Shown here one piece after another: positions 24,160-32,276 of a stretch of DNA of 55,935 nt. Position numbers and translations under genes: made by a program. This stretch comes from a virus. The stretch covers positions 1 through 55,935 of IMG/VR virus record IMGVR_UViG_3300042391_000478; one strand, 5' to 3'. Numbering within the stretch: the stretch's first letter is position 1; each line of letters starts with the position of its first letter. The notes under the pieces were generated by a model. It had not been told where the DNA came from. It worked only from the letters and a program-made list of their open reading frames with translations, and ran no database searches.

Positions 24160-24980
24160 TTTTTTAACAGCAATTTATAATTTTCATCTATTGCAGTTGC
24201 ATTAATAAAACTTTTAATTAAGTCAATATCCAGATTGTCCCATGTTACATTTATGTAACTGGGACTTTCTTTTATGCGTTCAGCATGTTGCGCTGTAAGC
24301 AGACTAGAAACGTAAGATTTATACTCATCATCTAAATCTTCAGTATATTCTAACTGTTGTTTATTTTCCCAAGCCCAGAAATCTCTATAAGTAGGCTCAA
24401 TATTTTTTAATGATGTAGTTGACCGCACTTCTACTAATTCATCTAATAGCCTTGCATGGTCATTAATGTATAACGGTTTAAGATTTTTATTCTCAATTGT
24501 TATTGGAAATAATGCAGTTGTTTTTAAATATCGATCGATAACATACTCTATATCTAAATCAACTAAGTTAATAACTTTAGCATTTGGGAATCTAGATAAA
24601 ACGTAATCAGCTGTATCATGTAACACCCATACTAAAGATTTATCACTATTGATAATATTATCTGCACCTGCTGCAGTCATTTGATTATTCCAAACTGTAG
24701 AATAGAACGTGTCTAAATCATCTGTATTCCAAAATCGTTCAATTCGTTCGCCGACTAACGGAATCATGTTAGTTGCAGTTCTTCTATCAAAATGGAACGA
24801 GCTAATATCTTTACCTTTAACTACATCGCTAGGAAATATCCTCCACGGATATTTCCCGTTACGTATGGCTTCGTACCAAAATACATTATCAAAGCAACAT
24901 AGGATACGTCCTAATCGATATCCTCCGCCTGCCGGACTTGCTAATATAAAAATTAATTTATCGCTATCAGTATAATTCAT
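24156..24980 (-). CDS. P-loop-like protein, minus strand (274 aa)
   Basis: FILASPAGGGYRLGRIL near the N-terminus (about 11-27) is a Gly-rich loop like that of sulfotransferase-type proteins, and VINLVDLDIEYVID a later strand. No Walker lysine, no KSH. It overlaps the upstream GNAT-like gene by 14 nt, forming a three-gene minus-strand unit with the ANL-domain gene. Confidence 0.45.
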   Translation of the reverse strand: MNYTDSDKLIFILASPAGGGYRLGRILCCFDNVFWYEAIRNGKYPWRIFPSDVVKGKDISSFHFDRRTATNMIPLVGERIERFWNTDDLDTFYSTVWNNQMTAAGADNIINSDKSLVWVLHDTADYVLSRFPNAKVINLVDLDIEYVIDRYLKTTALFPITIENKNLKPLYINDHARLLDELVEVRSTTSLKNIEPTYRDFWAWENKQQLEYTEDLDDEYKSYVSSLLTAQHAERIKESPSYINVTWDNLDIDLIKSFINATAIDENYKLLLKN

Positions 24981-25557
24981 TTCTACTCCTAAACCCTTCT
25001 CGGGCTGTAAAATACGTTTCTAAATTCAAATTCCATACACTCTGCTCAGTGTCAAATAATATAACTTTTTCTTCTAGACAAGATACTAAACCTTGTTTTT
25101 CTAATAATTGGAATACTCGATGACTCTTACTCATAGAAGCAATACCGTCCGGATTACTCCAATTAGTTGTAACTACAAATTTTGTAGCATTAGCTTTTTT
25201 AGCCCACTCTATTTCTAACGGTACATGATAGTAGAACGGTAGTGACGACATGTGAGTCTTGCTGACAATACCAAATAAATTTCTATATTCTGGCAATTCT
25301 ACTCCTCTAAACAATAGCCTAAAAATATCATGACCCACTTGCGGTAAAGGATGACATCCACTTAACCCGATTAACATATCATCTAAGTACGTTAGATAAA
25401 ACTGGCCTCCGTTATCAATGCACCAGTCTAATTTCATAGCTCGCAAAGAACTGTTATTATGGTAACCTAGCCGGCGACACTTAAAACAAAAATCTTCTAA
25501 ATCTGCTCTATGGGCAGAGTCATAGACGTAAGTAGTTACCCTTTCTTCGGAGACCAT
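24967..25557 (-). CDS. GNAT-like acyltransferase candidate
   Basis: 196 residues. The order of elements (an N-terminal helix pair, a LTYLDDMLIGLSGCHPLP strand pair, then a helix and IEWAKKANATKFVVTTN, ending in a loop-strand SCLEEKVILF) resembles the GCN5-type acyltransferase fold, but the R/QxxGxG/A acetyl-CoA loop is not evident. It overlaps the ANL-domain gene by 22 nt. Acyl transfer after adenylation would be logical for this pair; inference. Confidence 0.4.
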   Translation of the reverse strand: MVSEERVTTYVYDSAHRADLEDFCFKCRRLGYHNNSSLRAMKLDWCIDNGGQFYLTYLDDMLIGLSGCHPLPQVGHDIFRLLFRGVELPEYRNLFGIVSKTHMSSLPFYYHVPLEIEWAKKANATKFVVTTNWSNPDGIASMSKSHRVFQLLEKQGLVSCLEEKVILFDTEQSVWNLNLETYFTAREGFRSRNELY

Positions 25558-26264
25558 ATGTCAATTACCTTGTTAGTTCTTCCAGTATAGTATAACACAT
25601 TATTTTGTAAAAATACACAATCTTTAGTATGGTACCAGTCGTCGTATATAGATATGTCGCCGTTTACAACTAGTTCACCGTTTACGATTTTCCAATCGCA
25701 ATAAAATCTATCACCTAACACAGTTGCATTAGCTATAGTAGTAGAATGCACATCCTCAACAGTTTTAAATACTTTGTTTATCGCAATTGGTCCGATTTCG
25801 CTCATCCCCCAGTTGGTCATAACAGTTGCGCCTCTTTCTACAAAGGCAGTAACAATATCAGCGGTTACAGGATCTGCGCCAATAGTGACCCAAATACCTG
25901 TTAAGTCTAAATTTTGAAAACCTTTGGTCAACATGATAGCTTTTGCATGTAACGGTGTAATATGGGTATGAGTATAATTTTTAATGACTCGAACAAACTC
26001 CCATGCATTAAATTTAACAATGTCAACTTGAGCTCCTATACTCAATGCTGGTAAGGTCTGCGCCAGCAGTCCGCCCGCATGGGTAGTCTTACAGCAGGTA
26101 TAAATTTTACTATTGATAGTAATTTGTTGAGCTTCTAATGCCACCCGACACGCAGCCTGAAGTTTTTCCGGAGTTTGGAAATAAGGTGCTGGCTGTCCGC
26201 TAGTTCCCGAACTGTATATAGTAATACCATTTTCCAAAATATATTCGTAATCGATAAGATTCAT
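25536..26264 (-). CDS. Minimal ANL (AMP-forming) adenylating domain
   Basis: 242 residues, less than half of a normal acyl-CoA synthetase/NRPS A domain. Recognisable motifs: YSSGTSGQP (17-25, phosphate loop, lacking the usual following Lys), NWGMSEIGP (151-159, adenine/acyl site), YHTKD (211-215, standing for Y/W-x-TGD) and YYTGRTNKVID (225-235). The N-terminal ~150 residues and the C-terminal catalytic-lysine subdomain are missing. A divergent promoter lies right upstream. It may activate a carboxylate for the GNAT-like partner or may be a binding-only remnant. Confidence 0.75.
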   Translation of the reverse strand: MNLIDYEYILENGITIYSSGTSGQPAPYFQTPEKLQAACRVALEAQQITINSKIYTCCKTTHAGGLLAQTLPALSIGAQVDIVKFNAWEFVRVIKNYTHTHITPLHAKAIMLTKGFQNLDLTGIWVTIGADPVTADIVTAFVERGATVMTNWGMSEIGPIAINKVFKTVEDVHSTTIANATVLGDRFYCDWKIVNGELVVNGDISIYDDWYHTKDCVFLQNNVLYYTGRTNKVIDIWSPKKG

Positions 26265-26266
26265 TG

Positions 26267-26295
26267 TTGACAGCCAGTTCTAAAAAAGTTATAAT
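26267..26295 (+). promoter_or_regulatory. Sigma70 promoter for AbrB-like/IF-1 operon
   Basis: TTGACA 26267-26272, 17-nt spacer, TATAAT 26290-26295. It separates the island from the next module. An AGTAAATAC box lies downstream at 26309-26317. Confidence 0.9.
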
Positions 26296-26330
26296 AGTAT
26301 TTAATTGAAGTAAATACACTTAATATCTTT

Positions 26331-26516
26331 ATGAGCCAAACAATGGAAAATTTAACATTTAAAGTAGAAGAAATTTTTGAAGACATTCCGGGAGATCCGG
26401 ATAATGTTATGATGAAAATTCCTCCCGAGATATGTGAAGCTCAGGGATGGAAGGAAGGCGACACATTGAATATCAAAGTTGAGAATGGTGCAATCATAAT
26501 AAGCAAACATGGCTAA
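26331..26516 (+). CDS. SpoVT/AbrB-like (MazE-type) DNA-binding protein
   Basis: 61 residues. The C-terminal two thirds show the swapped-hairpin pattern: VMMKIPPEICEAQGWKEGD, then TLNIKVENGAIIISK. AbrB/MazE-type proteins dimerise and bind DNA as regulators or antitoxins; no toxin gene is adjacent. It overlaps the IF-1 gene by 8 nt, so the two are co-translated. Confidence 0.8.
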   Translation: MSQTMENLTFKVEEIFEDIPGDPDNVMMKIPPEICEAQGWKEGDTLNIKVENGAIIISKHG

Positions 26517-26730
26517 AAATTCAGAACTAATCGAACTTACTGGAAAAGTTGTTGAAGTGCTACCAAACTTTACTTTTAGAGTAGAGGTTGACAATATGCC
26601 AAAGCCCATTGTATGCTACACTAGTGGCAGACTTAAAAAACATAAGATTAAAATCATCTTGGCAGATAACGTACGAATAGAAGTTAGCTCGTACGATTTA
26701 TCCAAAGGCAGAATAACATTTAGGTTGTGA
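26509..26730 (+). CDS. infA: Translation initiation factor IF-1 (phage-encoded)
   Basis: 73 residues, the normal length of bacterial IF-1 (72). It follows IF-1 almost end to end: MAKNSELIELTGKVVEVLPN, F-R-V-E, SGRLKKHKIKI, DNVRIEVSSYDLSKGRI and a terminal F-R. This is an S1/OB-fold protein that binds the ribosomal A site during initiation. The N-terminal region and C-terminal SxYDLSKGRI block are well kept, so a functional factor is likely. It lies between an AbrB-like gene and an HExxH gene under a sigma70 promoter. Confidence 0.92.
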   Translation: MAKNSELIELTGKVVEVLPNFTFRVEVDNMPKPIVCYTSGRLKKHKIKIILADNVRIEVSSYDLSKGRITFRL

Positions 26731-26732
26731 CT

Positions 26733-27395
26733 ATGAACTCCGTTCTCGAGCGTGTAAACACTGTATGTAAAAACGTTCGAACGGCAATTGTTACTCCTAC
26801 CTCCTTCAAAAAATTAATAGGAGCTGCTCGTCGAGAATTCAAAGAAGCTGATATCGACCTTGTCCTTAAAACCAAAAAAGACAGTTCTTTAGAAAAATCT
26901 GGATTTTATGTAATGGCCTATTACGATCCAGATGACGACTTCAACAACGAAACACCGATAGAAGTAGTAATCCATCATCACTTTAACGACTCGGACAGAT
27001 TCCAACTTAATCAAATAACAGATTTCTTAATACAAATTTTTGATGCAGTTGTACACGAGATTAGACATCAAAGGCAGAGTCGTAAGCGCAATCACGAGAC
27101 CTTTAGCGAACACATACAAGAACCGTATGCAGCGTACCTAGCAGATCCTGATGAATTAGACGCCTACGCATTTAGCATAGCCATAGAAATACTTAGAGTA
27201 ATGCCCAAGTCCAAGGCCAAAATATACATGACTAGAATGCACATACTAGCCAAAATGAGAATTGGCCCAATGTATGTTAGTACTAACTTACATGCCTACG
27301 TGGGAAATTTTAAAAACAATCCGTTACTTAAAAATCTAGCCAAAAAAATATACAAGCATATAGAATCGATTGACAGAACCTACATCTTTGTGTAA
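26733..27395 (+). CDS. Putative zinc metallopeptidase-like protein, paralogue A
   Basis: 220 residues from ATG 26733 (a GTG two codons earlier is possible). HEIRH (108-112) is an HExxH zinc motif, in AVVHEIRHQRQSRKRN, and an acidic YLADPDELDAYAF segment about 30 residues on could supply the third ligand. The gene at 42064 encodes a paralogue with the same order. Substrate unknown. Confidence 0.7.
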   Translation: MNSVLERVNTVCKNVRTAIVTPTSFKKLIGAARREFKEADIDLVLKTKKDSSLEKSGFYVMAYYDPDDDFNNETPIEVVIHHHFNDSDRFQLNQITDFLIQIFDAVVHEIRHQRQSRKRNHETFSEHIQEPYAAYLADPDELDAYAFSIAIEILRVMPKSKAKIYMTRMHILAKMRIGPMYVSTNLHAYVGNFKNNPLLKNLAKKIYKHIESIDRTYIFV

Positions 27396-27398
27396 AAT
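27370..27398 (+). promoter_or_regulatory. Sigma70 promoter inside the 26733 gene end
   Basis: TTGACA 27370-27375, 17-nt spacer, TAAAAT 27393-27398. CGGAG precedes ATG 27435. Confidence 0.75.
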
Positions 27399-27434
27399 AT
27401 AGGTTAGTTTAGCAACTTATACGGAGCGGTTACA

Positions 27435-28118
27435 ATGACAGAATTTTCAGTAAAACAAGTTTTAGAATTGGCTTGCGCCGCCCAACGGGTCAACGGCGAC
27501 TATGTTAAAGAAACCGTTTGGGTCTACGATGACAACTTGAAGCCCCTGTACCGTAAAGAACCAAATAAATTCCTAATGTTGTTTACCCTAGGATGCCAAC
27601 CTCATTATGATGACGTTAATCGTCCAGAGTTGCTAACGATTACAGATCAAGATAGATCGCAAGCTGAGGACATACAAAAGCATTTTCGAAAGTTTATGTT
27701 TGGTGCAATCGCAGGAGAAAACGAATTTCAAACAGAAGTTAATACTATTCTCAATAGCGATACAGTTAAACAAAATAAATTTGGATTCATAGCCTGCTTA
27801 CCTAGCGTAATGGTTCGAGATGTTAAACGCAATACAGTTAAACGATCCTTACGTGATTGCGATAACGAACCGTTGGCTCAAGTTGACGTAAAACTGAAAG
27901 ATTTAGATTGTGAAATTATTGAAGTAAAACGTTCAAATAACTTTGATGCATGGAATATTTCTGCTATAATTAACAATAAGATTGTCAGCTGGTTTAGTAA
28001 GGTTGAATTAAAAACAGGGCCTTGTGTTGTAATCAAGGCCAAGGTAAAAACGCACGGCGAGAACTGGTCTACTAAGAAAGTTGAAACTCGCCTTAACTTT
28101 GTAAAGGCAGCTCAATGA
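27435..28118 (+). CDS. Hypothetical protein (227 aa)
   Basis: A soluble, mixed alpha/beta protein with a beta-rich C-terminal half ending in a basic patch (WSTKKVETRLNFVKAAQ). No family or catalytic motif recognised. It has its own promoter within the preceding gene. Confidence 0.8.
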   Translation: MTEFSVKQVLELACAAQRVNGDYVKETVWVYDDNLKPLYRKEPNKFLMLFTLGCQPHYDDVNRPELLTITDQDRSQAEDIQKHFRKFMFGAIAGENEFQTEVNTILNSDTVKQNKFGFIACLPSVMVRDVKRNTVKRSLRDCDNEPLAQVDVKLKDLDCEIIEVKRSNNFDAWNISAIINNKIVSWFSKVELKTGPCVVIKAKVKTHGENWSTKKVETRLNFVKAAQ

Positions 28119-28146
28119 TGTTATCCAACCAGAAGGTGCAAGAAAA

Positions 28147-28746
28147 ATGAAACAAGAACTAGATAAATTGCTGTGCGAAAAGTATCCAAAGATGATGGTC
28201 AACCGTACAAAGCCCATGATGGAAACTTGTATGTGTTGGGGTTTTGAATGCGGCGATGGGTGGTTCAATATCCTGGATCAGCTTATGGGCAATATTCAGC
28301 ATCACATTGATTGGAAAGAGAAACAACGTCGATGGGCTATCGAGTACAACGACATGGCCGCTCAGGCTAAGGCTGGTAACTTTGATCTGTTCGAAGAAAC
28401 TACAAAGGCTCAACCTAATGACCAATATAAAGAAAAACGACTAGCAGAAATCGTTGCTGGAGACTTTAGAGAAGTGCCAGAGTCTATTCCGCAAGTTACG
28501 CTGGATCAAGTTAAAGAGAAATTTGGAACATTACGGTTTTACTACTCGGGCGGTGATGACGTTATCGATGGTATGGTACGTATGGCAGAAAGCATGACTG
28601 GAGTCACTTGTGAAGGTTGTGGCAATCTCGGCGAACGTCGTGGTGGTGGATGGATACACACTTATTGTACACCGTGTGAAGAAGCACGTGAGCTAGCACG
28701 TAAACAAGCAGACGAAGAATATTTGGCTAAGAGAGAATCAAAATGA
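28147..28746 (+). CDS. Conserved phage protein with C-terminal zinc-binding region
   Basis: 199 residues. A CxxC pair at CEGCG (about 165-169) and a later HTYCTPCEEAR (about 181-191) form a plausible four-cysteine zinc site. The N-terminal CMCWGFECGDGWFNILDQL block and the KEKFGTLRFYYSGGDD segment are of a kind seen in many phage proteins annotated only as hypothetical. Function unknown. Confidence 0.8.
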   Translation: MKQELDKLLCEKYPKMMVNRTKPMMETCMCWGFECGDGWFNILDQLMGNIQHHIDWKEKQRRWAIEYNDMAAQAKAGNFDLFEETTKAQPNDQYKEKRLAEIVAGDFREVPESIPQVTLDQVKEKFGTLRFYYSGGDDVIDGMVRMAESMTGVTCEGCGNLGERRGGGWIHTYCTPCEEARELARKQADEEYLAKRESK

Positions 28747-28916
28747 AACAAACCTGTGCTATATGCCGTAAACCAGTTGAACCAAATTGTGATTGGCAAC
28801 AAGGACGTTGCCCCCACAGACCTAGTATGTTTGAACAAATTATGAGCGATCCCTATAAGACTAGATTTTATAATTTATTCAAAATGTTTAGCTCGAAAAA
28901 GAATGACAACTCATAG
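28743..28916 (+). CDS. Small zinc-ribbon-like protein (57 aa)
   Basis: ATG 28743 overlaps the previous stop (ATGA). CAICRKP near the start and CDWQQGRCPH after it give Cys/His spacing for a small zinc site; the tail is basic. It overlaps the next gene by 14 nt. Confidence 0.65.
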   Translation: MKQTCAICRKPVEPNCDWQQGRCPHRPSMFEQIMSDPYKTRFYNLFKMFSSKKNDNS

Positions 28917-29109
28917 TTTTGATGTTACAATACAATGGAACAACGAAAATGTTCCGTGGTGGAATGAAACGTGTGCGTTAGTACTAGAAGTATTTGGACT
29001 TCCCGGACATAGATTTGTGTACCACCCGTACGAGGATTATATGACTTTTTCGTTTACTAGCGAAAAAGATGCATCACTATGTAAAATACTGTTGTCGGAA
29101 AGATTATGA
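28903..29109 (+). CDS. Small hypothetical protein (68 aa)
   Basis: Aromatic-rich (WNNENVPWWNETC) with a beta-strand C-terminus. Overlaps both neighbours by a few bases (ATGA with the next), supporting translation. No family recognised. Confidence 0.65.
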   Translation: MTTHSFDVTIQWNNENVPWWNETCALVLEVFGLPGHRFVYHPYEDYMTFSFTSEKDASLCKILLSERL

Positions 29110-29960
29110 AAATTAAACTTGTATCAGACCTCCATTTGGAGTTTTCGGATTGTTACATCAACAATAACGAAGGCGCCGATGTATTGATTTTGGGTGGCGA
29201 CATTATGATTGCCCAGGATCTGCACGATCATCATGCGGCTGACTTTAATCCCTACAGCAATGGCGCATTAGCCGACCTTAGCCGTAAAATGCAACGAGTT
29301 GCTCGCTTCCGTGATTTCTTTAAGCGTTGTAGTTTTCAGTTCCCGCATGTTATCTACATTATGGGTAATCACGAATTCTACAATGGTAAGTTCTATGCTG
29401 GCATCGATTACATGCGAGAAGAAATTGCCAAGTACCCTAACATCTATATGTTAGAGCAAGATACTAAGATTATCGACGATGTTGTGTTTGTTGGCGGTAC
29501 TTTGTGGACTAACATGAACAAGCGTGATCCACTTACAATGCATGCCATTGAAGGTATGATGAACGATTTCCGTATTATCCGTAACGACAAGAGAAACTAT
29601 GCGGCTATGAGTGCGTTGGATGTTGCTATTCGTCACGATAAGACACTGGGCTATATCAAGCATATTGTTCAGGAACACAAGGACAAGAGGTGTGTTGTAG
29701 TCGGGCATCACAGTCCTAGTTTCCAAAGTGTGCATGAAACTTATCAAGCACAGACTTTGATGAACGGTGGCTACCATAGCGACTTGAGTGAGTTCATCAT
29801 GGATCACCCACAGATCAAACTGTGGACACATGGTCACACCCATCATCCGTTTGATTACATGATTGGTGAAACCCGTATTGTGTGTAACCCTCGTGGTTAC
29901 GAAAACGATGGTTACAGCGAAGAAACTGGCTGGGATCCTACTAAAATTTTGGAGATTTAA
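29106..29960 (+). CDS. Calcineurin-like metallophosphoesterase
   Basis: 284 residues. Metal-binding blocks: SDLHLE (7-12), GGDIM (30-34), GNHEF (87-91), GHHSPS and the final THGHTHH. This is a full-length member of the Ser/Thr phosphatase/phosphoesterase superfamily, different in length and insertions from the 2753 protein. A nucleotide or nucleic-acid phosphodiesterase role is possible. Well supported as a family call. Confidence 0.9.
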   Translation: MKIKLVSDLHLEFSDCYINNNEGADVLILGGDIMIAQDLHDHHAADFNPYSNGALADLSRKMQRVARFRDFFKRCSFQFPHVIYIMGNHEFYNGKFYAGIDYMREEIAKYPNIYMLEQDTKIIDDVVFVGGTLWTNMNKRDPLTMHAIEGMMNDFRIIRNDKRNYAAMSALDVAIRHDKTLGYIKHIVQEHKDKRCVVVGHHSPSFQSVHETYQAQTLMNGGYHSDLSEFIMDHPQIKLWTHGHTHHPFDYMIGETRIVCNPRGYENDGYSEETGWDPTKILEI

Positions 29961-29961
29961 A

Positions 29962-30111
29962 ATGGCTGAAGAAAATGTAAACATTGTAGAAGTTGTGCGG
30001 ACTACTGCTAAAAATATGTACGAGATGCTGATGCAACTAGCTGGTCATATTGAAGCACTAGAAAATGAAAATTCAGAACTTAAGGCAAAGTTATCAGATG
30101 ACTTTAAATGA
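29962..30111 (+). CDS. Small coiled-coil protein (49 aa)
   Basis: ATG 29962 follows GGAG at the end of the phosphoesterase gene. The C-terminal half (HIEALENENSELKAKL) has heptad spacing typical of a short coiled coil. It overlaps the next gene. Confidence 0.65.
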   Translation: MAEENVNIVEVVRTTAKNMYEMLMQLAGHIEALENENSELKAKLSDDFK

Positions 30112-30412
30112 AAAAGATTTAGCCATGTTTAAAAAATGGCTTTGTGGACATTTAAGGCTAGGTCCAGTTACTGTAATATTCACTAAGAAAGACGGTACCG
30201 AACGAGTGATGGAATGTACAACCGCTCCATCACTTGTTCCTGTAGTAGCTGAACCAGTACACTATACTAACACAGACAACCCTATTGATTTTCCTGTTGC
30301 TAAAAAGGAAAGAAAAATCAATGAGGATGTGATGCCTGTATATGACCTTGAAAGTTTAGCATGGAAAAGTTTTCGATGGGATTCAATTAAACAAGTGAGC
30401 TTTAAGCTATGA
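30098..30412 (+). CDS. SH3-barrel phage protein (DUF2693-like)
   Basis: 104 residues from ATG 30098, inside the previous gene. VTVIFTKKDGTERVMECT and the later VYDLESLAWKSFRWDSI match a small family of phage proteins with an SH3-like barrel whose role is not known. A Pro/Val-rich linker separates the two parts. Overlaps the next ATG by 4 nt. Confidence 0.75.
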   Translation: MTLNEKDLAMFKKWLCGHLRLGPVTVIFTKKDGTERVMECTTAPSLVPVVAEPVHYTNTDNPIDFPVAKKERKINEDVMPVYDLESLAWKSFRWDSIKQVSFKL

Positions 30413-30636
30413 AGCAATATGTAGAGGAAACCTGCGAAGTTATATGTGAAGACAACGGTAGAAAGTTTGTTGCAGATATATTGAATTTTAGGGCAGGTCA
30501 AAATATTACAATTAGTTTGGAAAAAAGCATTAGAATTGAACTTAAATGGAATCGAAGAGTATACGAAGGTTTTTTTGGTGGTAAAAGTTTTATCACCGAT
30601 GGGCCAGTTATTCGTAATGTAAGACAAGGAAGATAA
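30409..30636 (+). CDS. Small hypothetical beta-rich protein (75 aa)
   Basis: Starts in an ATGA overlap. Alternating hydrophobic strands with a basic C-terminus (VRQGR); no motif. Probably a small structural or binding domain. Confidence 0.65.
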   Translation: MKQYVEETCEVICEDNGRKFVADILNFRAGQNITISLEKSIRIELKWNRRVYEGFFGGKSFITDGPVIRNVRQGR

Positions 30637-30637
30637 T

Positions 30638-31084
30638 ATGAAAATCGGACTAAGCTATAGTCGTTGCGTGAGAGATATTGTTGACGGCAAAGTAGACATT
30701 GCTGATGTGCTAGTATTGATTACTCGCACAGATTTCGATCCGCGTGATGCTGGCCAATGGTCGTCTATTTGGACTGGCTACGGAGGAGGTACAGAAAATG
30801 CCTACAATCGTGGATTTTTTAGTCATAGTAATCCCGAATGGGCAGACTATAATGCCGAAGATGAAGATCGCTTCCGTTCAGTGAGTATTGAACTGTGGGA
30901 GTCAGGTAAACTTCACCAACCCCGCAAGTTCGGTGCTCACCCTGCTCGCCGTCGAGAAATTTGGCTAGAAGCAGTTCTGCCAAGTAGTGAACTGGAAACC
31001 AATCCAGCCGCTAAGAAAGCGTGGGACAAGTTCCAAACAGTTGCTGGCCTTACGAATGTCGAACTAGACGACAAGTATCAATAA
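30638..31084 (+). CDS. Conserved hypothetical phage protein (148 aa)
   Basis: Begins MKIGLSYSRCVRDIVDGKVD with AGGAAG upstream. Central aromatic/Gly segment (WSSIWTGYGGGTENAYNRG) and a basic HPARRREIW segment. The pattern resembles conserved hypothetical proteins of T4-like phages; function not known. Confidence 0.8.
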   Translation: MKIGLSYSRCVRDIVDGKVDIADVLVLITRTDFDPRDAGQWSSIWTGYGGGTENAYNRGFFSHSNPEWADYNAEDEDRFRSVSIELWESGKLHQPRKFGAHPARRREIWLEAVLPSSELETNPAAKKAWDKFQTVAGLTNVELDDKYQ

Positions 31085-31122
31085 TTCGAGCAACGATGCG
31101 CAAATAATATGTAACAATGTCA

Positions 31123-31151
31123 TTGACACTAGTCGATATTGTTGTTATAAT
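31123..31151 (+). promoter_or_regulatory. Sigma70 promoter for AAA ATPase
   Basis: TTGACA 31123-31128, 17-nt spacer, TATAAT 31146-31151. Confidence 0.92.
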
Positions 31152-31184
31152 AGACACACTAAGCAACACATTAAGGCAATTGAA

Positions 31185-32276
31185 ATGTCGTATTTTTTAA
31201 AGTCAGGAAACACATTCCGAGTTTCTAGCAAAGAAGCTATGGATCTGCACGATATGTTACCAGCTGGTAACTATGTAGTTAAAGAGATGCCAATGGACGG
31301 CCCTCTTTACCTTGAGCATATTGAATCATTTGAAATCAAAGGTAAACGCTACGGCGACCTTGACAAGAACACCGATCGTATCTTGAATACATTTATGGAT
31401 CGTAGTTCATCTACTGGCGTTATGCTAGCAGGTGAAAAAGGATCTGGTAAGAGTTTGCTGGCCAAGAACTTGGCCATCGAAGCTGCAAAGCGCATGAACA
31501 TTCCTTGTATTGTTATCAATGCTCCGTGGGTTGGTGACAAGTTCAACGCATTTATGCAGATGATTGAACAACCATGCATGGTTTTGTTTGACGAGTTCGA
31601 AAAGGTCTACGATAGCGATGACCAAGAGAAAGCATTGACTTTGCTTGACGGTGTGTTCCCCAGCAAGAAGTTGTTCGTATTGACCTGTAACGACAAGTGG
31701 CGTATTGACCAGCACATGCGTAACCGTCCAGGCCGTCTATACTACATGTTGGACTACAAAGGACTGGATGCCAACTTTATCACTGAGTACTGCAATGATA
31801 ACTTGAAGCCAGACTTGCTCAAGCATACTGAAAAGCTATGCCAAATTGCGTCATTGTTTGCTCAGTTCAACTTCGACATGCTGAAGGCAACTGTTGAAGA
31901 AATGAACCGCTATAACGAAGAACCGCAAGATGCACTCCGTATGTTAAACGTCAAGCCGGAGTTTGACTCGGGTAACAAGTTCACTATGAAGGTTATCCGA
32001 AACGGTGAGGAAGTTAAATCTGACGACATCGAAACTAACGAATGGAAAGGTAACCCGCTGCAAGGCGAAGTTCGAATCCACTTGAAAGAATACGAAGATA
32101 CTCGAGATGAAGACGGTGACCTGGATTGGAACTGGGGTGCCATTCGATTCACTCCAGCAGAGTTGAAGAAGATTGACAGCCAAACTGGCAAATTTGTTTT
32201 TGCCAATGCCAACGGTGTTCAGCTTGTTTTGAGCAAAGTTAAAGAGCAGAACTTTTCATACTACGATGCGTTCTAA
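31185..32276 (+). CDS. AAA-family ATPase
   Basis: 363 residues. Walker A GEKGSGKS (83-90), Walker B MVLFDEFEK (132-140, DE at 136-137), a sensor-like LTCNDKW and an arginine-rich MRNRPGRLYY. After the ATPase core (about 55-240) is a beta-rich C-terminal domain of about 110 residues. Proteins of this layout occur in T4-like phages with unknown partners; remodelling of a nucleoprotein or protein complex is likely. Confidence 0.87.
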   Translation: MSYFLKSGNTFRVSSKEAMDLHDMLPAGNYVVKEMPMDGPLYLEHIESFEIKGKRYGDLDKNTDRILNTFMDRSSSTGVMLAGEKGSGKSLLAKNLAIEAAKRMNIPCIVINAPWVGDKFNAFMQMIEQPCMVLFDEFEKVYDSDDQEKALTLLDGVFPSKKLFVLTCNDKWRIDQHMRNRPGRLYYMLDYKGLDANFITEYCNDNLKPDLLKHTEKLCQIASLFAQFNFDMLKATVEEMNRYNEEPQDALRMLNVKPEFDSGNKFTMKVIRNGEEVKSDDIETNEWKGNPLQGEVRIHLKEYEDTRDEDGDLDWNWGAIRFTPAELKKIDSQTGKFVFANANGVQLVLSKVKEQNFSYYDAF

